From positions 1,251,501 to 1,315,500 of the forward strand of contig NZ_CP036313.1 of NCBI RefSeq assembly GCF_004319545.1: DNA of 64,000 nucleotides, in the 5' to 3' direction. The notes below the pieces were generated by a model, which had not been told where the DNA came from, searched no databases, and was given only the letters and a program-made list of their open reading frames with translations. Below, one piece after another: positions 43,708 to 52,561 of this stretch. Positions within the stretch are counted from its first letter, which is position 1. Every line of letters begins with the position of its first letter. The DNA is from Desulfobacter hydrogenophilus. GTDB lineage: Bacteria > Desulfobacterota > Desulfobacteria > Desulfobacterales > Desulfobacteraceae. Made by a program: the position numbers and the translations under genes.

Positions 43708-44762
43708 CCTTTCTTTTTAAAAAATACAACCATTGCACTACCAATCACGGCCATGCCCCCCAGTAAAACGAAATACCCCCACTGCCACTCAAGTTCAGGC
43801 ATGAATTTAAAGTTCATTCCGTAAAGTCCGGCAAGAAAGCTTAAGGGAATAAAAATGGTGGAGATAATGGTCAGGGTCGCCATGACCTCATTCATGCGGT
43901 TGCCCTGGGATGACATATAAAAATCAAGCATGCTGGACAAAAGTTCTTGAAGCGAAGTAACTGCATCCAGAATATGATTGACATGATCCAGAATATCCGC
44001 ATAAAAGCGGATGACAGTATCCGAAACAAACGGGGATTCGGATTTTATCAAACTAAGAATTGCCCCACGCACCGGCCGGAGCTGCTTATTGAAAAAGATC
44101 ACCTCACGTTTCAACCTGTGTATCTGCTCAAGGTGGCCGGGATTTAAATCTTCGAGCATGTCACGTTCAACCGATTCCACGGCTGAGGCAATCTGTCCAA
44201 TCACATCAAGAGAGTGGTCAACCACGGCATCAATCAAGGCATAAGCCAGGTAACCAGGACCGGCCGTACGTATGTTTCCCCTTCCGGACTGAAGTCTTTT
44301 CTCCACGGCTTTAAGACAGGGGGAGGGTTTGTCCTGGACAAAAATCACCAGATTCTCCATGACGGCAATACTGACCTGAGTCTCTGATATCTCATGGTTC
44401 CCGGGATCAAAGGCCAGTTGTTTCAGTGTGACATAATAATAGGTGTCAAAATCTTCAAATTTGGGAGGATGTGCCGGGTTAACCATATCTTCGAGGGTCA
44501 GGGTATGGATATTGAACAACTGCCCCATCCTTGAAAAGGCAAAATGATTCTGTATACCGGTTACCTGGATCCATGCGGTTTTGTTTTTCTGAATTAAAGA
44601 CGGGGCTGCGTCAATGTTCGGAAGGTGGTATGTTTCGAGTGAGTCTTTAGAATAGATTAAAACACAGATCTCAGGCTCTGTGCCCGACGCGGCCTGGACA
44701 TCAATTTGCAGACCCGGCGAAGATCCGGCTTTTTTTTCTGACTTTCTGAAAAATCTGGGCAT
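43698..44762 (-). CDS. corA: CorA-family magnesium/cobalt transporter
   Basis: About 354 residues from ATG 44762 (MPRFFRKSEKKAG), chosen because GGAAGG lies 6 nt upstream; a TTG at 44780 would add six residues. The large soluble N-terminal funnel domain is followed by two C-terminal transmembrane helices. The first ends in the selectivity signature YGMNFKFMPE (GMN). The C-terminus is short and positive (FFKKKGWF). It moves Mg2+, Ni2+ or Co2+ down the electrochemical gradient. It is first in the corA-mscS-thiS-like unit. Confidence 0.95.
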   Translation of the reverse strand: MPRFFRKSEKKAGSSPGLQIDVQAASGTEPEICVLIYSKDSLETYHLPNIDAAPSLIQKNKTAWIQVTGIQNHFAFSRMGQLFNIHTLTLEDMVNPAHPPKFEDFDTYYYVTLKQLAFDPGNHEISETQVSIAVMENLVIFVQDKPSPCLKAVEKRLQSGRGNIRTAGPGYLAYALIDAVVDHSLDVIGQIASAVESVERDMLEDLNPGHLEQIHRLKREVIFFNKQLRPVRGAILSLIKSESPFVSDTVIRFYADILDHVNHILDAVTSLQELLSSMLDFYMSSQGNRMNEVMATLTIISTIFIPLSFLAGLYGMNFKFMPELEWQWGYFVLLGGMAVIGSAMVVFFKKKGWF

Positions 44763-44852
44763 GGCAAACCTTCCATTCAATTCACAACAGCGGATATCAA
44801 TTTAAGACTACCTTATTATCATGGCCATAGGATTACGGATAATGATAATACG

Positions 44853-45458
44853 TTAAGACAGGGAACACAATTTTTCTATTTTCGGCATCTCGAAGGCTTT
44901 TTCCACTGTGTGAGGAGTCCATCCATCATAATGAAATTCTGCATTGGCGATTACAAATTGATAGCCTTGATCTATGTAGGTAACAAAGGTTATGCGCTGC
45001 TTGATATTTGGTTGAACAAAAATAAAATTCCATTGCTTAGGCACCAAATCAGTTTCTAATAGTTTGTCTGGAAAGTTCACTCTATGCTCATTTTGTTCCC
45101 AATACTTGAGCTCCTGTCCAAATTTTATCCCTCGAACACGAAAAATAATTTTTGGAAAACGATGAACATGCGTACCTTTATTATGCGTCATGAGTGAGAA
45201 TTCAGCCAAAAAACGGCCTTGAGAGGGTCCCATGAATCGACATCCTACGTTCAGTTCAATATGGGGAGCGAGTTTTCTTTCTTCCTCTGCGAGTTTCTTT
45301 TTCTTTTGCTCATCTTCGCGCTCAGATTCTTTAGCCCATTCAATTCTGCGAATGGCAAGAGTGAAAATGAACCCCAAAACGGTTATTATTAACGGCGTCG
45401 CTATCGATGTTGCAACGGTTACAATTTCTATGCTGGTCCAAGTAGCAGTCGGCTCCAT
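44853..45458 (-). CDS. hypothetical one-helix membrane protein with coiled coil
   Basis: A 201-residue protein with one transmembrane helix near residues 13-35 (TVATSIATPLIITVLGFIFTL). A strongly charged short coiled coil follows (AKESEREDEQKKKKLAEEER, about 42-61), then a ~140-residue soluble domain with beta-strand character. The context is AT-rich DNA beside a decayed HipA-type gene. GGAGG lies about 10 nt before the ATG. I do not recognise a family. Confidence 0.65.
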   Translation of the reverse strand: MEPTATWTSIEIVTVATSIATPLIITVLGFIFTLAIRRIEWAKESEREDEQKKKKLAEEERKLAPHIELNVGCRFMGPSQGRFLAEFSLMTHNKGTHVHRFPKIIFRVRGIKFGQELKYWEQNEHRVNFPDKLLETDLVPKQWNFIFVQPNIKQRITFVTYIDQGYQFVIANAEFHYDGWTPHTVEKAFEMPKIEKLCSLS

Positions 45459-45574
45459 GATTCAAACCTCCTCGTAGAATTGGTTATTGACAGCCTAACG
45501 TAAAAATAACCGGTTTCATCCGGTTTGTTTTTTGGTTGAAATCAAGTACGGAGTAGCAATTAAAGTTAGGCGAA

Positions 45575-46437
45575 TTATTGCAACCTTGTCGTTGTATTAG
45601 AAACTAAATGCTTAACAGGATTGCCTTCCTGTAAATATGCTCTGAACTGATCAGATATTTTGCTATCCATTGAAACGTTTTCCCAAAATTCATAAACAGC
45701 CTCTATTAGAATTTCGTGCTGATTTTCAGTCAAACTGCTATTATTCAGATCGGGAGGACCAAAAGAAAAAGTGGTACTTCTCCACTGGTTTTAGGGACAA
45801 AGCCCATCGAGCACATATCATAAATAGGTAATAACCTGAAAATATCCTTATTTATCGATAAGCTCAAATTACCTAAATACATGTCAGAATTGTTTATAAG
45901 TCGGCCAAACCACCATAAAAATTCTGCATGAAGACTATCTTCACTGCTTACTAAGTTTTTTTTCAACAAGTCTGTCATCACCCTTGGTCAATTGCCTCCC
46001 AAACCCGTAAATTCTGAGTCAATAGCTTGAAAGTGATATCATGGGCCTGCGTCCACGAACACCGATTCTATCAAAACGTTGAGATTCCAGAAACAGCCGA
46101 CCGTTTATATCAATCAGGCCTGGGATTGCAGCTGAGAAGATCCGTGCATGAAGCACTACAGCCGCGTGATATTCAGTGATTAAAATATCGCGCCAGCGTG
46201 TAGTGTGGCGTGCCAACTTCATCAATAATAAATACTCAATGGAATATTATTTCCACTATTAAATGCGTTACGCATTGCAGCATATTTCACTGTACGTCCC
46301 TCAGGAACAGCGATAATTCGATCTTTCATGTTTCTAATTCTTCGAGCAATGGTGGCCTGGCTTAGGCCAGTCGCTGCCTGGATTTCTTTCGAAGTTGAAG
46401 GGCCTTGTTCCAAATAGTCTATAATTAATAGTGGCAT
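45575..46437 (-). pseudogene. decayed HipA/YjjJ (HipT)-type kinase gene
   Basis: Fragments in different minus-strand frames together read like a YjjJ/HipT toxin kinase. First comes an N-terminal winged-helix (46222-46437: TSKEIQAATGLSQATIARRI). Then WRDILITEYHAAVV and GRLFLESQRFDRIGVRGRRP (46019-46225). Then SEFTGLGGN-stop and the catalytic-loop-like FGRLINNSDMYLGNLSLSIN and LPIYDMCSMGFVP (45745-45981). The C-terminal tail VYEFWENVSMDSKISDQFRA (to 45575) follows in yet another frame. At least two frameshifts or stops and a large internal deletion of the N-lobe make it non-functional. HipA-like kinases phosphorylate glutamyl- or tryptophanyl-tRNA synthetase to cause dormancy. Confidence 0.78.
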
Positions 46438-46749
46438 AACTTAAATGATGATTAATTTTTCAAATTAATACAGATAGATATTATCTTTTTTGATTAATTA
46501 TATAACTTATAAATGGCAAGTCAATAGAAATGGGGGAATGGGGAGTCCTATCCCGATTTGAATATGAACTTTGTACTGGAGCAGATATTTGGAAATTTTA
46601 TTTTTTTTGCGGAATTTTTTGTAAATCAGACGTTTTTCTTTTTCCCGATAAATGAATATTTAGTTGGCATCTTTGGCAGGATTAGTTTATTCGGCACTTG
46701 TTTTTTGGTGTAACTTTTTTTTATTATTGTAGCGTATAAGGGGATATTC
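46438..46749. other. AT-rich divergent intergenic region
   Basis: This lies between the decayed kinase gene and yaeQ. It has long A/T runs and no convincing promoter pair, repeat or RNA gene. Confidence 0.5.
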
Positions 46750-47283
46750 GTGGCGTTAAAACCGACCATTTATAAATTGAAAATCACATTGGCCGACATC
46801 GATCAAAATCATTATGACAGTCTTAATCTAACCATTGCTCAACACCCTTCTGAAACCCTTGAACGAATGATGGCTCGTGTTCTGGCGTTTTGCATGAATG
46901 CCAGGGAACCGTTATCGTTCACCAAAGGACTTTCTTCGGTTGAAGAACCCGATATCTGGGCGCACACATTGGATGATCGGATATCGTTATGGATTGATAT
47001 CGGGGAGCCGACCTTTGATAGAATCAAAAAAGCAGTCCGACTTTCACCACGTGTCAAGGTCTATTCGTTTAACTTAAAATCAGATAGTTGGTGGGCCAAA
47101 GAACAAGAAAAATTTAATGATTTGAAGGTATCAGTTTTTCAGTTTCACTGGAAAAATATTCAGGCATTGACAGGGCTGGTGAAGCGAACCATGAATTTTT
47201 CGGTTACCATTTCAGACGGTATGGTTTATGTCTCTGCTGAAAATGGTGACTGCGAGGTGCCCTGGGTGCCGTTGCAGTCATAG
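46750..47283 (+). CDS. yaeQ: YaeQ-family protein
   Basis: A 177-residue protein matching YaeQ over its length: MALKPTIYKLKITLADIDQN, then ETLERMMARVLAFC, ISLWIDIGEPTFDRIKKA and the terminal VSAENGDCEVPWVPLQ. The fold is related to PD-(D/E)xK nucleases. The function is not settled; E. coli homologues have been linked to suppression of rfaH defects. The start is GTG with AAGGGG upstream. It ends 1 bp before the convergent stop of dbpA, with no room for a terminator between them. Confidence 0.92.
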   Translation: MALKPTIYKLKITLADIDQNHYDSLNLTIAQHPSETLERMMARVLAFCMNAREPLSFTKGLSSVEEPDIWAHTLDDRISLWIDIGEPTFDRIKKAVRLSPRVKVYSFNLKSDSWWAKEQEKFNDLKVSVFQFHWKNIQALTGLVKRTMNFSVTISDGMVYVSAENGDCEVPWVPLQS

Positions 47284-47284
47284 A

Positions 47285-48661
47285 CTACTCATGTCTGTGG
47301 ACAATAAAGTGCCGCCCCTTGATCTTGTTTTTGGAGAGCGTTTTTTCGGCTTTATCTGCCATGATGCGCTCAATGGCAACGTAGGAATAAAATTCAAAGC
47401 AGTTGATCTTGCCCACGCAGCCACCGTCGATTCCTCCATCCTTGGTCAGAGCACCCAGGATATCTCCCGGCCGAAGCTTGGCCTTTCGCCCGCCGTTGAT
47501 TGAAAAGGTCACCATGGAAGGTCTGGCGTTCTCCTGGGTTTCGGGCTGAAGCACTTCGATATCAGACACCTCAAAAGCTGTGCCCATCAGGGTATTTATC
47601 TCTTCCAGCCTGAAGCGCTCTTTGGGCGTCATAAGGGAAAAAGCCATCCCTTCTTTCCCGGCCCGGCCTGTCCGGCCGATGCGGTGAATATACACCTCAG
47701 GCTCAAAGGGGAGATCAAAGTTGATTACCGCACTGAGCCCTGAGATATCCAAGCCCCTGGCTGCTACGTCCGTGGCCACCAGAATGGGGGTGCTGCCGTT
47801 GGAAAAACGCACCAATACTTCGGTTCGATCCTTCTGCTCAAGGTCACCATGAATCGCCAGAGATGAAACCCCTTTTGCCGCAAGAAATTTTGAAAGAGAC
47901 TTGCACTGCAGTTTAGTGTTGCAGAAAATCAGTGCCGATGCAGGCTTATATGCATATAAAATCTGAGCCACAGCAGCGGATTTCCAATCCCAGCCGGACT
48001 CGTAAAAATATTGGCGAATAACGTTTTCTCTGTGCTCAACATCCACCACCACCCGGTGCGCGTTTTTTTGAAACCGGGTGCTCAGTTCAAGGATCGGCTT
48101 TGGAAATGTAGCAGAAAAAAGAAGGGTCTGGCGATGCTTGGGAACATAACCCATGATCACTTCAATACTGTCTGTAAAGCCAATGTCCAGCATTCGATCC
48201 GCCTCATCCAGGACAAGGGTGGTTACATGATCAAGGTTCATTGTTCCGCGTTTTAAATGCTGTTCAATGCGCCCGGGAGTTCCCACCACAATATGTCCCT
48301 GATGCTCCAGGGAGATTTGCTGGGGCAGGAAGGGCACCCCGCCGCAAATGGTAACAATCTTGATATTGTGTTTGAACCGGGCTATGCGCCGCAGCTCGCC
48401 AGCCACCTGCTCTGCCAGTTCGCGGGTGGGACACATCACCAGAGCCTGCACCCTGAAGCGCTTCACATTCAGCATGTGGAGCAAGCCGATGCCAAAGGCT
48501 GCGGTTTTTCCGCTCCCCGTCTTGGCCTGGGCCAGCAGGTCTTCTCCTTTTAGCACATGGGGCAAACTCTCCGCCTGAACTGGAGTCATCTCCCGGTATC
48601 CAAGGGTCTCCAAATTTTTAATCATTGGTTTAGTTAATGGCAACGCGGTAAAAGTACTCAT
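47285..48661 (-). CDS. dbpA: ATP-dependent RNA helicase DbpA
   Basis: A 458-residue DEAD-box helicase for large-subunit ribosome assembly. The Q motif (MTPVQAESLPHVL), motif I AQAKTGSGKTAA, DEAD box LVLDEADRMLD, SAT motif LFSATFPKP and HRIGRTGRAG are all present. The C-terminal ~75 residues form the DbpA RNA-binding domain (TFSINGGRKAKLRPGDILGA, ending IKGRHFIVHR) that recognises hairpin 92 of 23S rRNA. It is convergent with yaeQ. Confidence 0.93.
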   Translation of the reverse strand: MSTFTALPLTKPMIKNLETLGYREMTPVQAESLPHVLKGEDLLAQAKTGSGKTAAFGIGLLHMLNVKRFRVQALVMCPTRELAEQVAGELRRIARFKHNIKIVTICGGVPFLPQQISLEHQGHIVVGTPGRIEQHLKRGTMNLDHVTTLVLDEADRMLDIGFTDSIEVIMGYVPKHRQTLLFSATFPKPILELSTRFQKNAHRVVVDVEHRENVIRQYFYESGWDWKSAAVAQILYAYKPASALIFCNTKLQCKSLSKFLAAKGVSSLAIHGDLEQKDRTEVLVRFSNGSTPILVATDVAARGLDISGLSAVINFDLPFEPEVYIHRIGRTGRAGKEGMAFSLMTPKERFRLEEINTLMGTAFEVSDIEVLQPETQENARPSMVTFSINGGRKAKLRPGDILGALTKDGGIDGGCVGKINCFEFYSYVAIERIMADKAEKTLSKNKIKGRHFIVHRHE

Positions 48662-48713
48662 GAAATCCTTTGTTTATTAAATACAGGCCCTGCAAGGCCG
48701 TTTGGGAGAAATA

Positions 48714-49482
48714 GGACATACCACATTTTTATCTTATCATTTTTTTGTCCTTGGCCTGCCGGCTTTACCCGGAAAAGCACGCCTGCCAACTATTATGCTG
48801 ATTTCATTCTGAAATCGTTTGGTCCCCAATGCAAAATTTCCATTCGTGGCTTTTCTGATTTGATCTATTTCATCGGGTTCCAATTCATACCGAAACAATC
48901 CCCTATAAGTTGTTTGTTGTTGGTTATTTGTCTCACCAAGACTCTGATAAAGGATATGTGGTGTAATGAAACCAGACATCTCTCCCTGCCCGTTATGACG
49001 ATAGCTCGACCATTTAAATTCACCCGGGTGCTCTACAATACCCGCACGGACCGGGTTCAGTTCTATGTACCGCTGACATGTCAACAAATATTTTTCCTCT
49101 TGAACCAGGCAGGATCGATACCTTCCTTCCCATAGGGTACCCGTTCTTCTATAGGTCCGGTTGATATATTGAACATACCGTTGCCCCAGGCGTTTTAACA
49201 AATTTCCGGTACTGCTGTTACTTTTAGGGGTCAGCAACAGATGGACATGATTTGTCATCAAAACGTAAGCGTGGATTAGACAACCCGAGGTTAATGCATA
49301 TTCCTCAAGCCATTGAAGATAAAACAAGTAGTCGTTATCGGCAAAAAAACAGGCCTGCTTGTTATTCCCCCTTTGAATAATGTGAAGAGGGATGTTGGGA
49401 ACTACTATTCTCGGACGTCTTGGCATAATACCAATTTACACTGGGTTGGAAAAAGATACAATTAGAAAATAGTGGTCTGTCC
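48714..49482. mobile_element. RAYT unit bounded by imperfect inverted repeats
   Basis: GGACATACCAC at 48714-48724 and its near reverse complement GTGGTCTGTCC at 49472-49482 (10 of 11 bases match) bracket the REP-associated tyrosine transposase gene. The right repeat continues CCCAATT. The symmetry suggests these are the sites recognised by the transposase. No target duplication is apparent. Confidence 0.5.
48737..49426 (-). CDS. REP-associated tyrosine transposase (Y1/RAYT family)
   Basis: A 229-residue single-stranded-DNA transposase-like enzyme. The N-terminus has PNIPLHIIQRGNN. The metal-binding HUH motif is LMTNHVHLLLTP (about residue 58) and the catalytic Tyr region is YVQYINRTYRRTGTLWEGRY. 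The family's ERYIELNPVRAG-like segment appears as CQRYIELNPVRAGIVEHP. These proteins are usually single-copy and are thought to spread REP sequences. Short inverted repeats flank it. It lies between dbpA and the PEP-binding gene. Confidence 0.9.
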   Translation of the reverse strand: MPRRPRIVVPNIPLHIIQRGNNKQACFFADNDYLFYLQWLEEYALTSGCLIHAYVLMTNHVHLLLTPKSNSSTGNLLKRLGQRYVQYINRTYRRTGTLWEGRYRSCLVQEEKYLLTCQRYIELNPVRAGIVEHPGEFKWSSYRHNGQGEMSGFITPHILYQSLGETNNQQQTTYRGLFRYELEPDEIDQIRKATNGNFALGTKRFQNEISIIVGRRAFPGKAGRPRTKK

Positions 49483-49811
49483 CCAATTTTCGGCACAATT
49501 TTCGCTACCTATTCAAGGGTACCAGTGCCTTATTTTTCAGGTTCTAAAAAAATAAACACAAAGTGGCCGAAGTTATGACCAAGCCCGATTTTTGAGTTTC
49601 CATGTTAGGCTGGGAGGCTATTTGATCAGTCGACCCAGGCCCTTCCCCAAAATCGTCTCCGAACTCTAAAACCGCTATTCAGAAGGGCTTTAGACCAGTT
49701 TAGCTTATCTGCAAAATCTTTTAACTGCTATGTTTTTATACGCATTTTTATCTAATTTTTATCACGTTGTTTTCTTTTTAATATTCCAATAAACATGTTC
49801 ATATAAACTAA
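49483..49811. other. intergenic region upstream of the PEP-binding protein gene
   Basis: Mostly AT-rich near its right end. I see no repeat, RNA gene or clear promoter. A ribosome-binding site followed by a five-codon frame (ATGGGCCGAAACGAATAA at 49851) lies just inside the longest version of the next gene. Confidence 0.4.
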
Positions 49812-52463
49812 ATGCAAAACATCGCATTTCTATCGTGGTTAAGGAATTTAAATGGGCCGAAACGAATAAAAATGGATAACATTACAAAAAAAACAAAAGC
49901 CGGACCTGAAAAGTCACAGCCCTCCGGTTTTCAGGTAAAAAAGATCCTCTTTGTTTCCGCTCCTTACCATTTGCCGGGACTGAAAGTGGATATCCACCCA
50001 TCTCCTTGGGAGATCACCCACGCTGTTTCCATGAAAGAGGCTGCCAACCTGCTGCGCAAGGCGACTTTTGACCTTCTTTTCATTGAAATTGAGGCCTTGG
50101 ATGACAGAACAGGAATAACGGTACAGCATCTCAAGTCCATTTACCCCGGCCTGCAGGTAATCTTCCTGGTGCAACCAGGCTGTTGCAAAATCCGGCCTTT
50201 GGAACGGGATGCGGGTCACATTTTTATCTGGTCCAGAACAACCGAACTCTTCCATGCCATGGTCCGTTTTATTGAGGACCAACTCTGCAAAGACACCACC
50301 CGCCGTGCAGTTCTCATGGTGGAAGACAGTCTTGAATACACCTCGTTTTTGCTTCCTGAAATATACAAAGGAATAGACACGGCCTTCCCTGGTTCCAGGT
50401 TTGTCCTGGCCGGGTCCCATGAAACAGCCATGGACCAATTCCGTGAATTAGGCCAACGCCTTGACTGTGTTCTTTCCGATACCCGGCTTCCTTGCCAGGG
50501 AATAGAAGCTCCCAGGGCCGGCATTGACATTCTGTCAACTATTCACACGGAAATGCCCGCCCTCCCCATCATGCTCATGAGTGCGGAAAGTGCAAACAAA
50601 ACAATGGCCCAAGGCATCCCAGCCCCCTTTCTGGATAAAAATTCCAATCAGCTGGATCGGGACCTACATGAATTTTTCAGCAGTCTGGCATGGGGCTGCC
50701 CGCCCCAGGAAAGAAAAAACCAACCTAAAAACCAGTATCCTGTTCAAACAAGCCTTACCGGGCTTACCAGAATCGGACGCGGGTCCATCGGTGGTAAAGC
50801 CAGGGGCCTGGCCTTTCTGGCCCAGACCCTTAACCGCCGCCCCGACCTTGGAACGACTTATCCGGAAATGACCATCAACATCCCTGATACCCTGATCTTC
50901 TGCACAGACATTTTTGACGACTTTGTCCGTGACAACGGCTTGGCCAAACTTACCGGCCGGCCCTTGGCGGAATTGGTCCAGGCATTCATCGAAGCGCCCC
51001 TGCCCCGGGAAGTTCTCGGACATTTAAAAACCTATCTGGCTGCTAACTGTGCCCCCCTGGTCGTACGCTCCTCCAGCCTTCTGGAAGATGCCATCAACCA
51101 TCCCTGCGCCGGGTTGCACAAAACCTATATGATCCCCAACAACCATGCCGACCCTGACATCCGGTTATCCCACCTTGCCACCGCAGTCAAGCTGGTCTAT
51201 GCCTCTGCATACTATAAAAAAGCCCAGGCCTTTGTGCGCAGTACAACGGTTCAGCCCTTCAAGGACAGCATGGCTGTTATGATTCAGGAAGTCGCCGGCA
51301 GCCGGTACAAAGACTTTTTCTATCCAGCCATATCGGGCACGGCCCATTCCTTGAATTTTTACCCTGCGGCTAATGCCAAAGCCGATGAGGGTATCCTGAA
51401 CCTGGCATTGGGCCTTGGCCAGACCTTGGCCCAGGGGGAGCAAAGTTTCAGGATTTGTCCCAAACATCCCCAGGCCACGCCCCAATTTTCCGGAACAAGG
51501 GATTTTCTGGAAAAAACACAAAAGCATTTTTACGCCCTTAGAATGGCAGACTACCCGGAGACCCTGCGCTTCGGCATTTGTTCCAACCTGGAACGTCGGG
51601 ACCTGGTCCAAGCCTTGGAAGAGGCGCCGGTTAAAGCCCTGACCTCAACCTATGTGCCTGTCGAAGACCGAATCCGGGATACCTGGTACTGCCAGGGCCC
51701 CAAAATTCTCACCTTTGCCCAGGTTCTGAAATACGGGACCCCGCATCTTACCGCCCTGGTCAACGATCTCATGACGACGTTGGCCCATGATGCAGGAGGT
51801 CCAATAGAACTGGAATTTGCCGCCGACATCCCCGACAAACCCGGCCGACCCTGGAAAATTTCTCTGCTCCAGACCCGGCCTATGTCCAGTCCGCGGGATA
51901 CCAGCCTGATCACCAGACAAGATCTTGATGAAGCTGTTTGCGTTTCCACCTCGGCGCTAGGAAATTGCACCCTGAACACCATCCGGGACATCGTATATGT
52001 CAACCCGGAGACTTTTGAGGGGGGTAAGACCCCGGATATGGCACAGCAGATCAGCCGCATCAATGCGGAGTTGGCCAAAACCAACCGCTCGTTTCTATTA
52101 GCCGGTCCCGGCCGATGGGGGTCATCAGATCCCTGGCTGGGCATCCCTGTAGACTGGCAGCAAATTTCCGGTGCCGGTGCCATCGTGGAAATCCGAGATG
52201 GCACCATACATGCTGATGCCTCCAGGGGCTCCCACTTTTTCAACACCATCACTGCCCAGGGCGTTCCCTATATCACCGTGAATCCGGAAGTTTGTGACCG
52301 TATCGACCTGGAACATCTAACCGGCTGCCACACTGTCCGGGACGAAGGGTTCATCCGTCACATGCGCCTGAACCGCCCCCTGTTGATTAAAGTCGATGGC
52401 AAACATTCCCGCAGTGTCATCATGAACGCCGAAAGAAAAGACAATCACATGCAGGAGAAATGA
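49812..52463 (+). CDS. receiver-like/PEP-pyruvate-binding (PPDK N-domain) fusion protein
   Basis: Up to 883 residues; ATG 49872 (MDNITKKTK) is a likely alternative start and removes an odd N-terminal 20 residues. Two receiver-like segments come first: about 45-150 (KKILFVSAPYH) and 165-310 (AVLMVEDSLEYTSFL, with a possible phospho-Asp in DCVLSDTRLP). From about 320 on it is the ATP-grasp domain of PEP synthase/pyruvate phosphate dikinase (GRGSIGGKARGLAFLA, APLVVRSSSLLED, IELEFAADIPD, ISLLQTRPM). The phosphohistidine and PEP-binding barrel domains are missing, so it is not a full dikinase. It probably uses ATP to phosphorylate a partner or acts in signalling. It sits 98 bp before gdhA. Confidence 0.82.
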   Translation: MQNIAFLSWLRNLNGPKRIKMDNITKKTKAGPEKSQPSGFQVKKILFVSAPYHLPGLKVDIHPSPWEITHAVSMKEAANLLRKATFDLLFIEIEALDDRTGITVQHLKSIYPGLQVIFLVQPGCCKIRPLERDAGHIFIWSRTTELFHAMVRFIEDQLCKDTTRRAVLMVEDSLEYTSFLLPEIYKGIDTAFPGSRFVLAGSHETAMDQFRELGQRLDCVLSDTRLPCQGIEAPRAGIDILSTIHTEMPALPIMLMSAESANKTMAQGIPAPFLDKNSNQLDRDLHEFFSSLAWGCPPQERKNQPKNQYPVQTSLTGLTRIGRGSIGGKARGLAFLAQTLNRRPDLGTTYPEMTINIPDTLIFCTDIFDDFVRDNGLAKLTGRPLAELVQAFIEAPLPREVLGHLKTYLAANCAPLVVRSSSLLEDAINHPCAGLHKTYMIPNNHADPDIRLSHLATAVKLVYASAYYKKAQAFVRSTTVQPFKDSMAVMIQEVAGSRYKDFFYPAISGTAHSLNFYPAANAKADEGILNLALGLGQTLAQGEQSFRICPKHPQATPQFSGTRDFLEKTQKHFYALRMADYPETLRFGICSNLERRDLVQALEEAPVKALTSTYVPVEDRIRDTWYCQGPKILTFAQVLKYGTPHLTALVNDLMTTLAHDAGGPIELEFAADIPDKPGRPWKISLLQTRPMSSPRDTSLITRQDLDEAVCVSTSALGNCTLNTIRDIVYVNPETFEGGKTPDMAQQISRINAELAKTNRSFLLAGPGRWGSSDPWLGIPVDWQQISGAGAIVEIRDGTIHADASRGSHFFNTITAQGVPYITVNPEVCDRIDLEHLTGCHTVRDEGFIRHMRLNRPLLIKVDGKHSRSVIMNAERKDNHMQEK

Positions 52464-52561
52464 GTTCCCCGGCGCTGACTGTTTTTATCTGATGATGCCT
52501 TATAATTTGATCCTATCAAACCTAATTTACAATACTCATACCCCAAAAGAAAGGTAGAACC

